DNA of 64,000 nt from positions 3,224,001 through 3,288,000 of the forward strand of contig NZ_CP013909.1 in assembly GCF_001507645.1 (NCBI RefSeq). Reading direction: 5' to 3'. The notes under the pieces were generated by a model. That model worked only from the letters and a program-made list of their open reading frames with translations, searched no databases and was not told the DNA's origin. Positions 25,491-34,845 of the stretch are shown piece after piece (within the stretch, counting starts at the first letter, position 1; every line of letters begins with the position of its first letter). This DNA comes from Hymenobacter sedentarius (GTDB lineage Bacteria; Bacteroidota; Bacteroidia; Cytophagales; Hymenobacteraceae). The position numbers were made by a program, and so were the translations under genes.

Positions 25491-28424
25491 ATGGCAGATA
25501 ATCGTTACAAGAACCCTTCTCCCGGCTCCTCTGCCAACCGCCCTGCCGACCCCCGGCAGCCCCGGCGCAACGAGCCCCGCCCCGCTACCCCTGCCTCTGA
25601 GGCCGCCCCCGTGCGCCCAGAGCCGCGCCCGGCAGCTACCAACGTACCCAAAGCCGCTCGCGCAGCGGCTCCACCAAAGCCCCCCAAGCCACCCCGGGCG
25701 CCGCGCGGGCCCTTGCCGGGCCTGAGCAACGCACTGGCCTTGCTGCGCGACCGCCGCTTTCACCTGTTTATCGGGTTCGGGCTGCTGCTTGGGAGCTTGT
25801 ATCTCACCATTGCCTTCACATCGTTCCTGTTCACCGGCCACGCAGACCAGAGTGTGGTAGCGAGCCTGAGCACCACGCCGCTCAAGGAAGCCGGGCAGGA
25901 GTCGGGCAACTGGCTGGGCTTGCTGGGCGCCTGGGCCGCGCAGCTGTTCATCTACAAGCTGTTTGGGGTGGCGGCGTTTGCGCTGGTGCCGATGGTGTTT
26001 TTCCTGGGCTACAAGATTGTCTTCCGCTCGGCGGTGGGCTCGGTGAGCTACGTGCTGGCCCTGGGGCTGTTCACCATGGCATGGCTCAGCATCTTGTTGG
26101 GTTATGTGGTGGTGACGCTGGCTACGCCTGGCGCCGACCCGGTGCTGGCCCATCGGCTCGATTTTCTGTGCGGCGGCGTGGGTTTTGAGGCTGCTTCCTG
26201 GCTCGACAGCCTCATTGGCTGGGGCACGGTCCTGCTGCTTGCGTTCGCTTTGATTTCGTTTGTAGTCTTCTTCTTCAACGTCACCAGCATTAACCTGGGC
26301 AGCTTCCGTCGCCTCGGGGCCGAAGACGATGCTGAGGAAGATGCCGAACTCGAAGCTGAATTGGCTGCCGAGCAAGCCGCTGCCGCCGCTCCAGTAGCCG
26401 TAGCTGCTCCGGCCGTAAAAGCCAGACCGGCAGTACAGGAATCGGCCACCAGCTCAACTGCTACTGTAGCCGCTGGCGGTGCCCAGGCAAAACCTGCCTT
26501 GGCGCTTGATGCGGATGAAACTGAAGAAACTCCGGCCGCAGTAGAATTTGAGCCGGCGCCCCGAATGGGTGCCGGCGTAGCCCTCAGCGTGGCCAGTGCT
26601 GGTGCCGTTCCGGCCGCCGCGTCAGTTGCTGCCGCTGCAGCAGTGCCGCTGGCGGTCAGCGGTCCTGCTTTCTCCATCGAAATGCCCACGCCGGAAGTGG
26701 CTTCGAGCGTGCCAGTTTCCACCGTTCCCACGCCGCTTTCGCTGGCCGATTTGGCGGACAACGACACGCCGCTGGCCAAGCCGGAAAAGCGCGAACTGCC
26801 CGACCTCACCCTCACCACGCCCGGCCGCGACGACCTGGATCCGAACGCGGGCGCCGACATCGCCGCCGTGGCCGACGAAGACGAGGACGCCGACGCCATG
26901 CCCAACGTGAACTACGACCCCACGCTGGACCTGCCCCGCTTCCAATTCCCGACCCTGGAACTGCTCAACGACTACGGCCTAGCCAAGGCCCAGGTCACCA
27001 AGGAAGAGCTGGAAGCCAACAAGGACCGCATTGTTGAAACCCTGGGCCACTACGGCATCAGCATTGCCAGCATCAAGGCCACCATCGGCCCCACCGTGAC
27101 GCTGTACGAAATCGTGCCCGAAGCCGGCGTGCGCATCTCCAAAATTAAGGCCCTGGAAGACGACATTGCCCTGAGTTTGGCCGCGTTGGGCATCCGCATC
27201 ATCGCCCCCATTCCGGGCAAGGGCACCATCGGCATCGAGGTGCCGAACACCAAAAAGGAGATGGTGAGCATCCGCTCGGTGCTGGGCTCGGAGAAGTTTG
27301 CCCGCTCGGAAATGGACCTGCCCATCGCCTTCGGCCGCACCATCACCAACGAAGTGTTTGTGGCCGACCTGGCCAAAATGCCCCACTTGCTCATGGCCGG
27401 GGCCACGGGCCAGGGCAAGTCGGTGGGCCTGAACGTGATTCTGGCCTCGCTGCTCTACAAGCGCCACCCGGCCCAGCTCAAGTTCGTGCTCGTCGACCCC
27501 AAAAAGGTGGAACTGAGCATCTTCAATAAAATTGAGCGCCACTACCTGGCCAAGCTGCCCGACACCGACGAGGCCATCATCACCGACACGAAGAAGGTGG
27601 TAAACACGCTCAATTCGCTGTGCATGGAGATGGACCGGCGCTACGACCTGCTGAAGGAAGCCGGCTGCCGCAACCTGAAGGAGTACAACCACAAGTTCAT
27701 CGAGCGCCGGCTCAACCCCAAGAAAGGCCACCGCTTCCTGCCCTTCATCGTGCTCGTCATCGACGAATTGGCCGACTTGATGATGACGGCCGGCAAGGAA
27801 GTAGAAACCCCCATTGCCCGCCTCGCGCAGCTGGCCCGCGCCATCGGTATTCACCTCATCGTGGCCACCCAGCGCCCCTCGGTAAACGTTATCACCGGCA
27901 TCATCAAAGCCAACTTCCCGTGCCGGATTTCCTTTAAGGTGACCAGCAAGATTGACTCGCGCACCATCCTGGACACCGGCGGCGCCGACCAGCTCATTGG
28001 CCAGGGCGACATGCTATTCTCAGCGGGTTCGGACCTAATACGCGTGCAGTGCGCCTTCATCGACACGCCCGAAGTGGACCGCGTCTGCGACTTCATCGGC
28101 GAGCAGCAGGGCTATTCGGATGCCTACATGCTGCCCGAAGTGGCCGGGGCCGACGGGGACGCCGGCAGCGGCAACGAAGACATGGACCCCACCGAGCGCG
28201 ACAGCATGTTTGAGGACGCGGCCCGCTGCATCGTGCTGCACCAGCAGGGCAGCACCAGCCTGCTCCAGCGCAAGCTCAAGCTGGGCTACAACCGCGCCGG
28301 CCGCCTCATCGACCAGCTCCAGCACGCCGGCATCGTGGGGCCGTTCGAAGGCAGCAAGGCCCGCGACGTGCTCATTCCCGACGAATACCAGCTCGAGCAA
28401 CTGCTTAATAGCATGAGCAAATAA
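25491..28424 (+). CDS. ftsK: DNA translocase FtsK
   Basis: A 977-residue septal DNA pump. A Pro/Ala/Arg-rich N-terminus (1-80) precedes four predicted membrane segments (about 91-113, 145-175, 184-212, 240-262). A low-complexity Ala/Glu linker follows (about 275-470). The motor has Walker A GATGQGKSVG near 637, KFVLVDPKKVELS, and VLVIDELADLMM (Walker B). The C-terminal gamma winged helix (about 905-965, GSTSLLQRKLKLGYNRAGRLID) recognises KOPS-type sites and contacts XerD. Adjacent to xerD, consistent with a shared role in chromosome dimer resolution, and followed by lolA, a conserved pair. Confidence 0.96.
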   Translation: MADNRYKNPSPGSSANRPADPRQPRRNEPRPATPASEAAPVRPEPRPAATNVPKAARAAAPPKPPKPPRAPRGPLPGLSNALALLRDRRFHLFIGFGLLLGSLYLTIAFTSFLFTGHADQSVVASLSTTPLKEAGQESGNWLGLLGAWAAQLFIYKLFGVAAFALVPMVFFLGYKIVFRSAVGSVSYVLALGLFTMAWLSILLGYVVVTLATPGADPVLAHRLDFLCGGVGFEAASWLDSLIGWGTVLLLAFALISFVVFFFNVTSINLGSFRRLGAEDDAEEDAELEAELAAEQAAAAAPVAVAAPAVKARPAVQESATSSTATVAAGGAQAKPALALDADETEETPAAVEFEPAPRMGAGVALSVASAGAVPAAASVAAAAAVPLAVSGPAFSIEMPTPEVASSVPVSTVPTPLSLADLADNDTPLAKPEKRELPDLTLTTPGRDDLDPNAGADIAAVADEDEDADAMPNVNYDPTLDLPRFQFPTLELLNDYGLAKAQVTKEELEANKDRIVETLGHYGISIASIKATIGPTVTLYEIVPEAGVRISKIKALEDDIALSLAALGIRIIAPIPGKGTIGIEVPNTKKEMVSIRSVLGSEKFARSEMDLPIAFGRTITNEVFVADLAKMPHLLMAGATGQGKSVGLNVILASLLYKRHPAQLKFVLVDPKKVELSIFNKIERHYLAKLPDTDEAIITDTKKVVNTLNSLCMEMDRRYDLLKEAGCRNLKEYNHKFIERRLNPKKGHRFLPFIVLVIDELADLMMTAGKEVETPIARLAQLARAIGIHLIVATQRPSVNVITGIIKANFPCRISFKVTSKIDSRTILDTGGADQLIGQGDMLFSAGSDLIRVQCAFIDTPEVDRVCDFIGEQQGYSDAYMLPEVAGADGDAGSGNEDMDPTERDSMFEDAARCIVLHQQGSTSLLQRKLKLGYNRAGRLIDQLQHAGIVGPFEGSKARDVLIPDEYQLEQLLNSMSK

Positions 28425-28584
28425 TAGCCGCTGAGAACCTTGCCCAATTATGGCGAAGGTAATTTCACCTAATTATTTTGGCTTCCGCGACGTCGATGTA
28501 GCATTTTGGCCGGTCGTTTGTTAAACGAAATCCGTATCAGGCCATCGGAGCGTATTACAGACGCTTCAGTTCTTACCCCTTCAA

Positions 28585-29229
28585 ATGAAAAAAACGTTCT
28601 CCTTCCTGCTGCTCGCGGCCACGCTGGCACTGCCCGCCGCCGCCCAGCAGGACCCCAAAGCCGGCAAAATCCTTGACCAAATGAGCGCCAAATACCAGGC
28701 GCTAAATGCTTTTCAAGCTACTTTCACCCAAACCCTGGAAAACCCCAGCGCCAAGGTGAAGCAGAACCTCAACGGTGACATCGTCGTGAGCGGCAAGAAG
28801 TTCCGCTTGAAAATCAGTGGCCAGGAAGTCATCAATAACGGCACTACTACCTGGACGTACCTGAAGAACGAAAACGAGGTCAATATCTCGGATTCTGACC
28901 CGGATTCGCAGGAAATGTCGCCTTCGCAGATTTATACCATGTACAAAAAGGGGTATAAATACACCTATGTGCAGCAAGTGCAGGAAGGCGGCGAAGCCCT
29001 GGACGTAATTGAGCTGTCGCCAGAAAATCGCCAAAACGACGTGTTCAAAGTGCGCCTGAAAGTGCGCAAAAAAGACGCTTCGGTGAAGAGCTGGCAGATG
29101 TTCAAGAAGAACGGCAATCAGTACACCTTTACTATCAAGAAGTTTCAGCCCAACCCGCCCGTTGATGCTAACACGTTCGCCTTCGATAAGGCCAAGTACA
29201 AGGGCGTAAAGGTGGTGGATTTGCGGTAA
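28585..29229 (+). CDS. lolA: outer-membrane lipoprotein carrier protein LolA
   Basis: A 214-residue periplasmic protein. A signal peptide (MKKTFSFLLLAATLALPAAAQ, cleavage near residue 20) is followed by a LolA-like half-barrel, beginning LDQMSAKYQALNAFQATFTQ. LolA ferries lipoproteins from the LolCDE complex to the outer membrane. Bacteroidota LolA homologues often lie after ftsK, as here. A strong terminator follows. Confidence 0.9.
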   Translation: MKKTFSFLLLAATLALPAAAQQDPKAGKILDQMSAKYQALNAFQATFTQTLENPSAKVKQNLNGDIVVSGKKFRLKISGQEVINNGTTTWTYLKNENEVNISDSDPDSQEMSPSQIYTMYKKGYKYTYVQQVQEGGEALDVIELSPENRQNDVFKVRLKVRKKDASVKSWQMFKKNGNQYTFTIKKFQPNPPVDANTFAFDKAKYKGVKVVDLR

Positions 29230-29273
29230 TGAGTTAATTATTTGTTGCCAGTTGCCAAGCTGGTAACATTTAG

Positions 29274-29306
29274 CGGCCCGTCTCTTTCGAGACGGGCCGT
29301 TTTTTA
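29274..29306 (+). terminator. rho-independent terminator after lolA
   Basis: CGGCCCGTCTC pairs perfectly with GAGACGGGCCG around a four-base loop, followed by a T run. Confidence 0.93.
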
Positions 29307-29358
29307 TGGAACGTGGCCTCACAAGTTTGCGGACAACTGATAACGAGCAACTGACTAC

Positions 29359-29366
29359 TAATTTTG
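29359..29366 (+). promoter_or_regulatory. -7 box TAATTTTG of the DUF2851 gene
   Basis: Perfect TAnnTTTG match ending 4 nt before the ATG at 29371; predicts a leaderless mRNA. Confidence 0.65.
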
Positions 29367-29370
29367 CCCA

Positions 29371-30672
29371 ATGCGCGAAGATTTTCTCCATTACATCTGG
29401 CAGCACCAGTACTTCGATAAAGTCGATTTACGCACTGCCGATGGCGAAGAAATCCAGGTATTACGCCCGGGCCACCGCAACGCCGATGCGGGCCCGGACT
29501 TCCTAAATGCCCGCCTACGCCTGGGCGAAGTGGAGTGGAACGGCGCTGTGGAAATCCACCTCCGCGCCTCCGATTGGGCCCGGCACAGCCACCAGACTGA
29601 CCCGAAGTACGACCAGGTAATCCTGCACGTGGTGGGTAGCCACGACGCCGACGTGGCTCGCACCAACGGCAGCCTCATTCCAACCCTGGCCCTGCAGCCG
29701 CGCCTAATGCCGGAGTTGCTGGCCCGCTACCAGGCCCTGGTGGAGGCACCGGCTGCTGCTCCCTTGCCCTGCGCCCCGCTCTTGCACCTGGTGCCCGAAA
29801 TCACGAAAACTATGATGATAGAGCGCGCCCTGCTCGAACGGGTAGAACGCAAGGCCGACACCATCATGGACCTCCATAAGCACCTGGGCCAGGACTGGGA
29901 GGCCACGGCCTACCATGCCCTAATGGCGGCTTTCGGCTTTCAGAAAAATAGCGAGCCCCTGGCCCGGCTGGCTAAAGCGCTGCCGCTGGCGGTGCTCCGC
30001 CGGCATCGGCACGACCAGCGCCAGCTGGAGGCCTTGCTCTTTGGGCAAGCCGGATTCTTGTCTGAAAATGAGGAAAATGTCTCGGATGAGTACATTCAGG
30101 ACTTGAGGCGCGAGTATGAGTTCCTGAGCCATAAATACGGCTTGCTATCCACGGCTCTGCACGTACACGAGTGGAACTACCTCCGCCTGCGGCCAGCGAA
30201 TTTCCCACCCGTGCGCCTAAGCCAGTTGGCGGCCTTGCTGCATGCACGGCCGGCGCTGTTTGATGCCCTGCTGACGGCGCAAAGCGTGGCGGCGCTCACA
30301 GAGTTTTTTCAGGCTACGGTGCCGGCGTATTGGCGCACGCACTTCCGGCCCGGCCGGCCGGGCAAGGTGCCGTCCCTGGGCAAAAGCAGTACCGACCTGC
30401 TCATCACCAACGTGGTGGTGCCGCTGCGCGTGGCCTACGCTCGGCACGTAGGCCAGCCCGCCTTGGTCGAAAGCAGCGTGGCCCTTCTGAGTGAGCTGCC
30501 TGCCGAGCACAACCAATATACCGACGTGTACGACCTGCTCAATTTCACCCACCGCTCCGCCGCCGATTCGCAAGGGCTGCTGGCTTTGCATAAGAGCTAT
30601 TGCGCGCCGCGCCGCTGCCTGCACTGCGCCATCGGCAATCGCCTGGTTCAGCAACCCCGGGTGGCTCGATGA
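29371..30672 (+). CDS. DUF2851 family protein
   Basis: A 433-residue cytoplasmic protein of the Bacteroidota family DUF2851, of unknown function. The N-terminus MREDFLHYIWQHQYFD and the stretch PGHRNADAGPDFLNARL followed by WNGAVEIHL are diagnostic; the N-terminal third resembles a nuclease-like fold in layout, but no catalytic assignment is made. The C-terminus has CAPRRCLHCAIGNRLV, a Cys cluster that may bind metal. The stop overlaps the next gene's start as ATGA. Confidence 0.88.
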   Translation: MREDFLHYIWQHQYFDKVDLRTADGEEIQVLRPGHRNADAGPDFLNARLRLGEVEWNGAVEIHLRASDWARHSHQTDPKYDQVILHVVGSHDADVARTNGSLIPTLALQPRLMPELLARYQALVEAPAAAPLPCAPLLHLVPEITKTMMIERALLERVERKADTIMDLHKHLGQDWEATAYHALMAAFGFQKNSEPLARLAKALPLAVLRRHRHDQRQLEALLFGQAGFLSENEENVSDEYIQDLRREYEFLSHKYGLLSTALHVHEWNYLRLRPANFPPVRLSQLAALLHARPALFDALLTAQSVAALTEFFQATVPAYWRTHFRPGRPGKVPSLGKSSTDLLITNVVVPLRVAYARHVGQPALVESSVALLSELPAEHNQYTDVYDLLNFTHRSAADSQGLLALHKSYCAPRRCLHCAIGNRLVQQPRVAR

Positions 30673-32042
30673 GGCTGCTGCTTGCTTTTCTGTTGAATGC
30701 CGGGCTGCTGGCGGTGCTGGTGCCGTGGCTGCGGCGGCAGTGGCGCTGGGCCGGTTCGGGTTGGTGGCGCACCGTGCTTGCAGTGGGCCTCGGGCTGCGG
30801 GTGCTGGTGGGCATGGCCCGCAACTGGACCCCAAAGCTCGACGCGGAGTTTATGAGCGGAATCAGCAAGCAGGTCACCGCCCAGCTTTGGGCCAGCCCAA
30901 GCACCGCCGTCCAGACGCTCACCAAGGCCATAACCATCATGCACATCGGCAGCCAGAGCGGGGGCTACGATGCGGTGTATCAGAATACCTCCAATACCTG
31001 GATTCTTATCAAGCTGCTGGCGCTGCTCAATCTAGCTTCGCTGGGTGCCGGCTGGCTCAACGGGCTTTACTTAAGCGTATTCGCTTTTGCGGGGTGCTGG
31101 CTATTGGCTCGTGCCCTGGCTGAGGCACTTCCCCACACGCCGGCTGCGGCGGGGGTGGTGGGCTTTCTGCTGTGGCCATCGGTCTGGTTTTGGGCCACGG
31201 GCATCAGTAAAGAAGCGGTGCTGCTGGGCAGTGGGGCGTGGCTTATGGCCCGCGTGTTGAAGGGACTTTATGGTCCTCCGGAATCGGCAGGACAAGGTTC
31301 AGCCCAACAGCGAATTTTGTGGTGGCTGGGCACGGTTTTGCTGGCGCTGCTGCATTTTCAGATGCGGTACTTTTTTGCGCTGCCGCTGTTGGGGGTGCTG
31401 GGCGGCGTGGCCCTGGGGCATTGGCTGCAGCGCTTCGGTTTCGCTCGCTACCGTTGGGCGCAGGTTGCGGTTTTGGCGGCCGTGCTGGGCGCCGGGGTGT
31501 GGCTCGCGCCTCAATTCAGCATTGCTTTCAGCATCAATAAATTTACGTATCAGGTAATTCGGGTGTATTCCTTTGAAGTCGCCCATTCGGTGGGCCGGCC
31601 TCATTTCGAATATCCGGTCCTTCGTCCTACCATCGAAAGCATTGCGGCGCACGCCCCGCTGGCCGCGGTCAATACCGTTACCCGGCCTTGGCTTGGGGAA
31701 GCCTGGCAGCCCTTATATATTGCGGCGGCCCTCGAAAATGTGGCCCTATTGGGGCTGCTGATATTGGCTGCCGTGGGCACGGCCCGGGGCCGCGCAGGGC
31801 ACCTGCCGTTTGGGCTGGGGCTGGGCTTGGGCATTTTTTGTGTGGTCCTGGCCATGCTGATTGGGCTAACTACGCCCAACTTCGGCTCCCTGAACCGGTA
31901 CCGCAGCGAGCTGCTGCCGTTTTTGCTGCTGCTGCTTCTGCAGAACGATTATGCAGCAGCGCTGCTCCGGCGTGTAAGGTTGGGCAAGGGCACCCAGGCT
32001 AGCGGCAGGCCGGCTAAAACGTCGGCACGGCCGGTGGCGTAA
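30669..32042 (+). CDS. polytopic membrane protein, function unknown
   Basis: A 457-residue protein with about 10-11 predicted membrane helices (for example 4-20, 33-50, 110-150, 159-195, 205-242, 254-271, 347-369, 382-400, 414-425) and a basic C-terminal tail. Short loops carry FWATGISKE and PNFGSLNRYR, patterns that recall membrane glycosyltransferases or polysaccharide polymerases, but I do not recognise the family. Translation is coupled to the DUF2851 gene by ATGA overlap, so the longer frame beginning further upstream is not needed. Confidence 0.7.
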   Translation: MRLLLAFLLNAGLLAVLVPWLRRQWRWAGSGWWRTVLAVGLGLRVLVGMARNWTPKLDAEFMSGISKQVTAQLWASPSTAVQTLTKAITIMHIGSQSGGYDAVYQNTSNTWILIKLLALLNLASLGAGWLNGLYLSVFAFAGCWLLARALAEALPHTPAAAGVVGFLLWPSVWFWATGISKEAVLLGSGAWLMARVLKGLYGPPESAGQGSAQQRILWWLGTVLLALLHFQMRYFFALPLLGVLGGVALGHWLQRFGFARYRWAQVAVLAAVLGAGVWLAPQFSIAFSINKFTYQVIRVYSFEVAHSVGRPHFEYPVLRPTIESIAAHAPLAAVNTVTRPWLGEAWQPLYIAAALENVALLGLLILAAVGTARGRAGHLPFGLGLGLGIFCVVLAMLIGLTTPNFGSLNRYRSELLPFLLLLLLQNDYAAALLRRVRLGKGTQASGRPAKTSARPVA

Positions 32043-32116
32043 CTTTGCAGTTCGTTCTGCTGCGGCCGGGGCCTTTTTCTCCGGGGGTTTAGAACGCCCA
32101 ATTGATAACGTATTTT

Positions 32117-32749
32117 ATGGAAAACCCCGTCATTATTCTTGGTGCCCAAACGGTTGGCACGGCTGCCCTCGATGCTTTTCTGTCTAACGATGTGGTGGTG
32201 TACTGCCTGCTCGATGACGACAAAACGCTGCAAGGCACGGAGCTGCTCGACGTGCCAGTAATGGGTAACACCGACGACGGCGAGCTGCTGAAGCTGTTGG
32301 GCAAGAAATGCGAAGTATTTGTGGCCACCGACGACACCGCCAGCCGCCGCAGCCTTACCAACATGCTGCGCACCGAATACGAGGCCGTGCCCGTGAACGC
32401 CATTCACCAGCGCGCCAGCGTCGCCACCCACGCCACGCTGGGCCACGGCAACTACGTGGGACCGAATGCCGTGGTAGCCGCCACCGCGACCCTCGGCGAT
32501 GGCTGCTTGGTGGGTGCCAACGCCGTAGTGGAAGCTCGAGCCACTGTCGGCAGCTTTGCCCAACTAGGCAGCGGGGCCTTGATTGGCGCCGATGCGCAGA
32601 TAGGTGAGCTGGCCTTCATCGGGGCTGGCGCCGTGGTGGTGGCCGGCGTGAAAATTGGTGAAAAAGCCAGGGTAGGCGCCGGCTCGGTCGTGGTGGCCGA
32701 CGTGGCAAACGGGCAAACCGTTTTTGGCAACCCTGCTGTTAAGGTATAA
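32117..32749 (+). CDS. NeuD-like sugar O-acyltransferase with left-handed beta-helix
   Basis: A 210-residue protein. The N-terminal half (MENPVIILGAQTVGTAALDAFL) is a small Rossmann-like domain, and from about residue 95 hexapeptide repeats form a left-handed parallel beta-helix ending VFGNPAVKV. This is the layout of NeuD/PglD acetyltransferases that modify sialic acid or bacillosamine precursors. No polysaccharide genes lie next to it, so its substrate is unknown. ATG at 32117 is preferred to an in-frame TTG five codons upstream. Confidence 0.82.
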   Translation: MENPVIILGAQTVGTAALDAFLSNDVVVYCLLDDDKTLQGTELLDVPVMGNTDDGELLKLLGKKCEVFVATDDTASRRSLTNMLRTEYEAVPVNAIHQRASVATHATLGHGNYVGPNAVVAATATLGDGCLVGANAVVEARATVGSFAQLGSGALIGADAQIGELAFIGAGAVVVAGVKIGEKARVGAGSVVVADVANGQTVFGNPAVKV

Positions 32750-32751
32750 TT

Positions 32752-32830
32752 AGGAATGAAGAATGAGGGATGAAGAATTGGCGTTTGTAGCCGTTCTAAA
32801 TTCCTCATTCTTCATTCCTCATTCCTCATT
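32752..32830. repeat. inverted pair of heptamer arrays (GAATGAG type)
   Basis: The left arm has GGAATGAAGAATGAGG; the right arm has CTCATTC/TTCATTC words in inverse. The right arm ends 4 nt before the trhO ATG. The words are the same as at 11717-11803. Confidence 0.82.
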
Positions 32831-32834
32831 AAAA

Positions 32835-33776
32835 ATGTATCAGGTTCTTCTTTATTACTGCTATACGCCCCTCGCCAATCCGGAGCAGTTCCGGGAGGAG
32901 CACCATCGCCTGTGCCTGGAATTGGATTTGCGCGGGCGCATCATTGTGGCTACCGAAGGCCTGAACGGCACCGTATCGGGCACGGTAGAAAGCTGCGCGC
33001 GCTACATGGCAGCCGTAAAATCCGACCCGCGCTTTGCGGCCCTCGAGTTTAAGATTGACGAGGTACCGGCGCACACATTTCAGAAGCTGCATGTGCGCGT
33101 GAAGCCCGAAATTGTGCACAGCAGCCTGCGCCACGTGCGGCCGCATGAAAAAACAGGCCAGCACCTTTCGCCCGAAGAGTTCAAGGCCCTAAAAGACCGC
33201 GACGATGTGGTGGTAGTAGACGTGCGCTCCGACTACGAGTACAACCTGGGCCGCTTCAAAAACGCGGTGACCCTGGACATGGAGAACTTTCGCGACTTCC
33301 CCGAGCGGGTGGAGCGGCTCAAGGAATTCAAAGACAAGAAGATTCTCACCTACTGCACCGGCGGCGTGAAGTGCGAAAAAGCCAGCGCGTTCCTGTTGGA
33401 GCAGGGATTTGAGAACGTGTACCAGCTGCACGGCGGCATCATCAAGTACGGCATCGAAGCTGGGGGCGAGGATTTCGACGGCCAGTGCTACGTGTTCGAC
33501 AACCGCGTGGCCGTGGACGTAAACCGGGTGAACCCCACCGTGATTTCGCGCTGCCAGCACTGCCAGCAACCCAGCAACCGATTGGTGAACTGCGCCAACC
33601 CGCACTGCAACGCCCACCTGCCACTGTGCGAAGCCTGCGGCGAGCAGCTGCAGGGCGCCTGCTCCGACGCCTGTGCCGCCCACCCCGACAAGCGCCCCTA
33701 TGATGGCACCGGCGCTTATCCCAAACTCAGCAACCACTACAACCCCGCCCAGGGCCTTGCCTCGTATAAGGCATAG
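32835..33776 (+). CDS. trhO: tRNA uridine(34) hydroxylase, rhodanese family
   Basis: A 313-residue protein of the YceA/TrhO family that hydroxylates U34 of tRNA using O2. An N-terminal acylphosphatase-like domain (about 1-95, IVATEGLNGTVSG) precedes the rhodanese domain with the reactive Cys174 in TYCTGGVKCEKA. The C-terminal extension has a Cys-rich zinc-binding pattern (CQHC, CANPHC, CEAC, CSDAC). ATG at 32835 begins MYQVLLYYCYTPL, the family N-terminus; the longer frame runs through the repeat. Confidence 0.92.
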   Translation: MYQVLLYYCYTPLANPEQFREEHHRLCLELDLRGRIIVATEGLNGTVSGTVESCARYMAAVKSDPRFAALEFKIDEVPAHTFQKLHVRVKPEIVHSSLRHVRPHEKTGQHLSPEEFKALKDRDDVVVVDVRSDYEYNLGRFKNAVTLDMENFRDFPERVERLKEFKDKKILTYCTGGVKCEKASAFLLEQGFENVYQLHGGIIKYGIEAGGEDFDGQCYVFDNRVAVDVNRVNPTVISRCQHCQQPSNRLVNCANPHCNAHLPLCEACGEQLQGACSDACAAHPDKRPYDGTGAYPKLSNHYNPAQGLASYKA

Positions 33777-33865
33777 TAAGTACCAAGTATAGCCGAGCAA
33801 TCAGCCCACTTACTAGCTTTCCCCTGTCCTCCAGCCCCTCACACCGAGCGCCCTGCTCTTTCCCC

Positions 33866-34735
33866 ATGATAAAATCTTCCGAGCTCATTCTGAATCCCGA
33901 CGGCAGCATCTACCACCTCAACCTGCTGCCCGACCACATATCCGATACCATCCTGACCGTGGGCGACCCCGGCCGGGTGGCACAGGTGAGCCGGCATTTC
34001 GATTCGATTGAGTTTGAAACCATGCACCGCGAGTTTGTGACCCACGTGGGCTACTACCGCGGCAAGCGCATCACGGTGCTGAGCACGGGCATGGGCACCG
34101 ACAACATCGACATCGTGATGAACGAGCTGGACGCGCTGGTGAACATCGACTTTATGTCGCGCACCGTGCGCCCGGTGGAGGAGCGCATGAGCCTGCGCAT
34201 CATCCGGCTGGGCACCAGCGGCAGCCTGCAGGCCGATGTGCCCATTGGGGCAATGCTGGCCACCGAGCACGCGGTGGGCCTCGACAGCCTGATGCAGTTC
34301 TACCCCCTGATGGAAACCGGCATTGAAACCGAAATTGCCACGGAGCTTCAGCAGTCGTTGGGCCTGGCCTTTGCGCCCTACGTGGTGCGGGGCTCCGATA
34401 TCCTGCGCGAGCAGCTGGGCGCTGGCATGGTGATGGGCAATACGCTCACCTGCCCCGGGTTTTATGGCCCGCAGGGCCGCAGCCTGCGCCTAGATTTGCG
34501 CCAGCCCGACTACATCGCGCGGCTGCAGAGTTTCCGTCACCAGAGCGCCGAAGGCGTTTTCCGACTCAGCAACTTCGAAATGGAAACGGCGGGCTATTAT
34601 TCCCTGGGCCGCATGCTGGGCCATGAGGTACTTTCGCTCAATGCCATCGTGGCCAACCGCGCCACTGGCGAGTTTGCCGAAAATGCCGGCGCCGTTGTGG
34701 ATGCTATGATTGAGCGCACGCTGCTGCGCCTCTAG
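33866..34735 (+). CDS. uridine/nucleoside phosphorylase
   Basis: A 289-residue enzyme of the nucleoside phosphorylase superfamily (PNP/UDP type), phosphorolysing uridine or related nucleosides for salvage. Features: ILTVGDPGRVAQVS at the N-terminus, STGMGTDNIDIVMNEL, RLGTSGSLQADVP and the FEMETAGYYSLG substrate loop, of which META is typical. Followed by a strong terminator and preceded by trhO on the same strand. Confidence 0.9.
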   Translation: MIKSSELILNPDGSIYHLNLLPDHISDTILTVGDPGRVAQVSRHFDSIEFETMHREFVTHVGYYRGKRITVLSTGMGTDNIDIVMNELDALVNIDFMSRTVRPVEERMSLRIIRLGTSGSLQADVPIGAMLATEHAVGLDSLMQFYPLMETGIETEIATELQQSLGLAFAPYVVRGSDILREQLGAGMVMGNTLTCPGFYGPQGRSLRLDLRQPDYIARLQSFRHQSAEGVFRLSNFEMETAGYYSLGRMLGHEVLSLNAIVANRATGEFAENAGAVVDAMIERTLLRL

Positions 34736-34755
34736 GCCATCGATGCAGAAGAATC

Positions 34756-34787
34756 AAAAAAGGCTTGCCAATTGGCAAGCCTTTTTT
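34756..34787 (+). terminator. rho-independent terminator after the uridine phosphorylase gene
   Basis: AAAAAAGGCTTGCC pairs with GGCAAGCCTTTTTT around AATT, usable in both directions. Confidence 0.93.
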
Positions 34788-34845
34788 GATTAGGATAACG
34801 TGCACAAAATCCGTGCAATCCATTAAAATTCGTGCCCATCCGTGA

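Larger units (their letters stand above)
29234..29366. repeat. heptamer arrays flanking the lolA terminator
   Basis: Left words TTGTTGC, CAGTTGC, CAAG (29240-29262) and inverse words GACAACT, GATAACG, AGCAACT, GACTACT (29333-29361) enclose the terminator at 29274. The right array runs into the TAATTTTG promoter box of the next gene. Confidence 0.65.
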
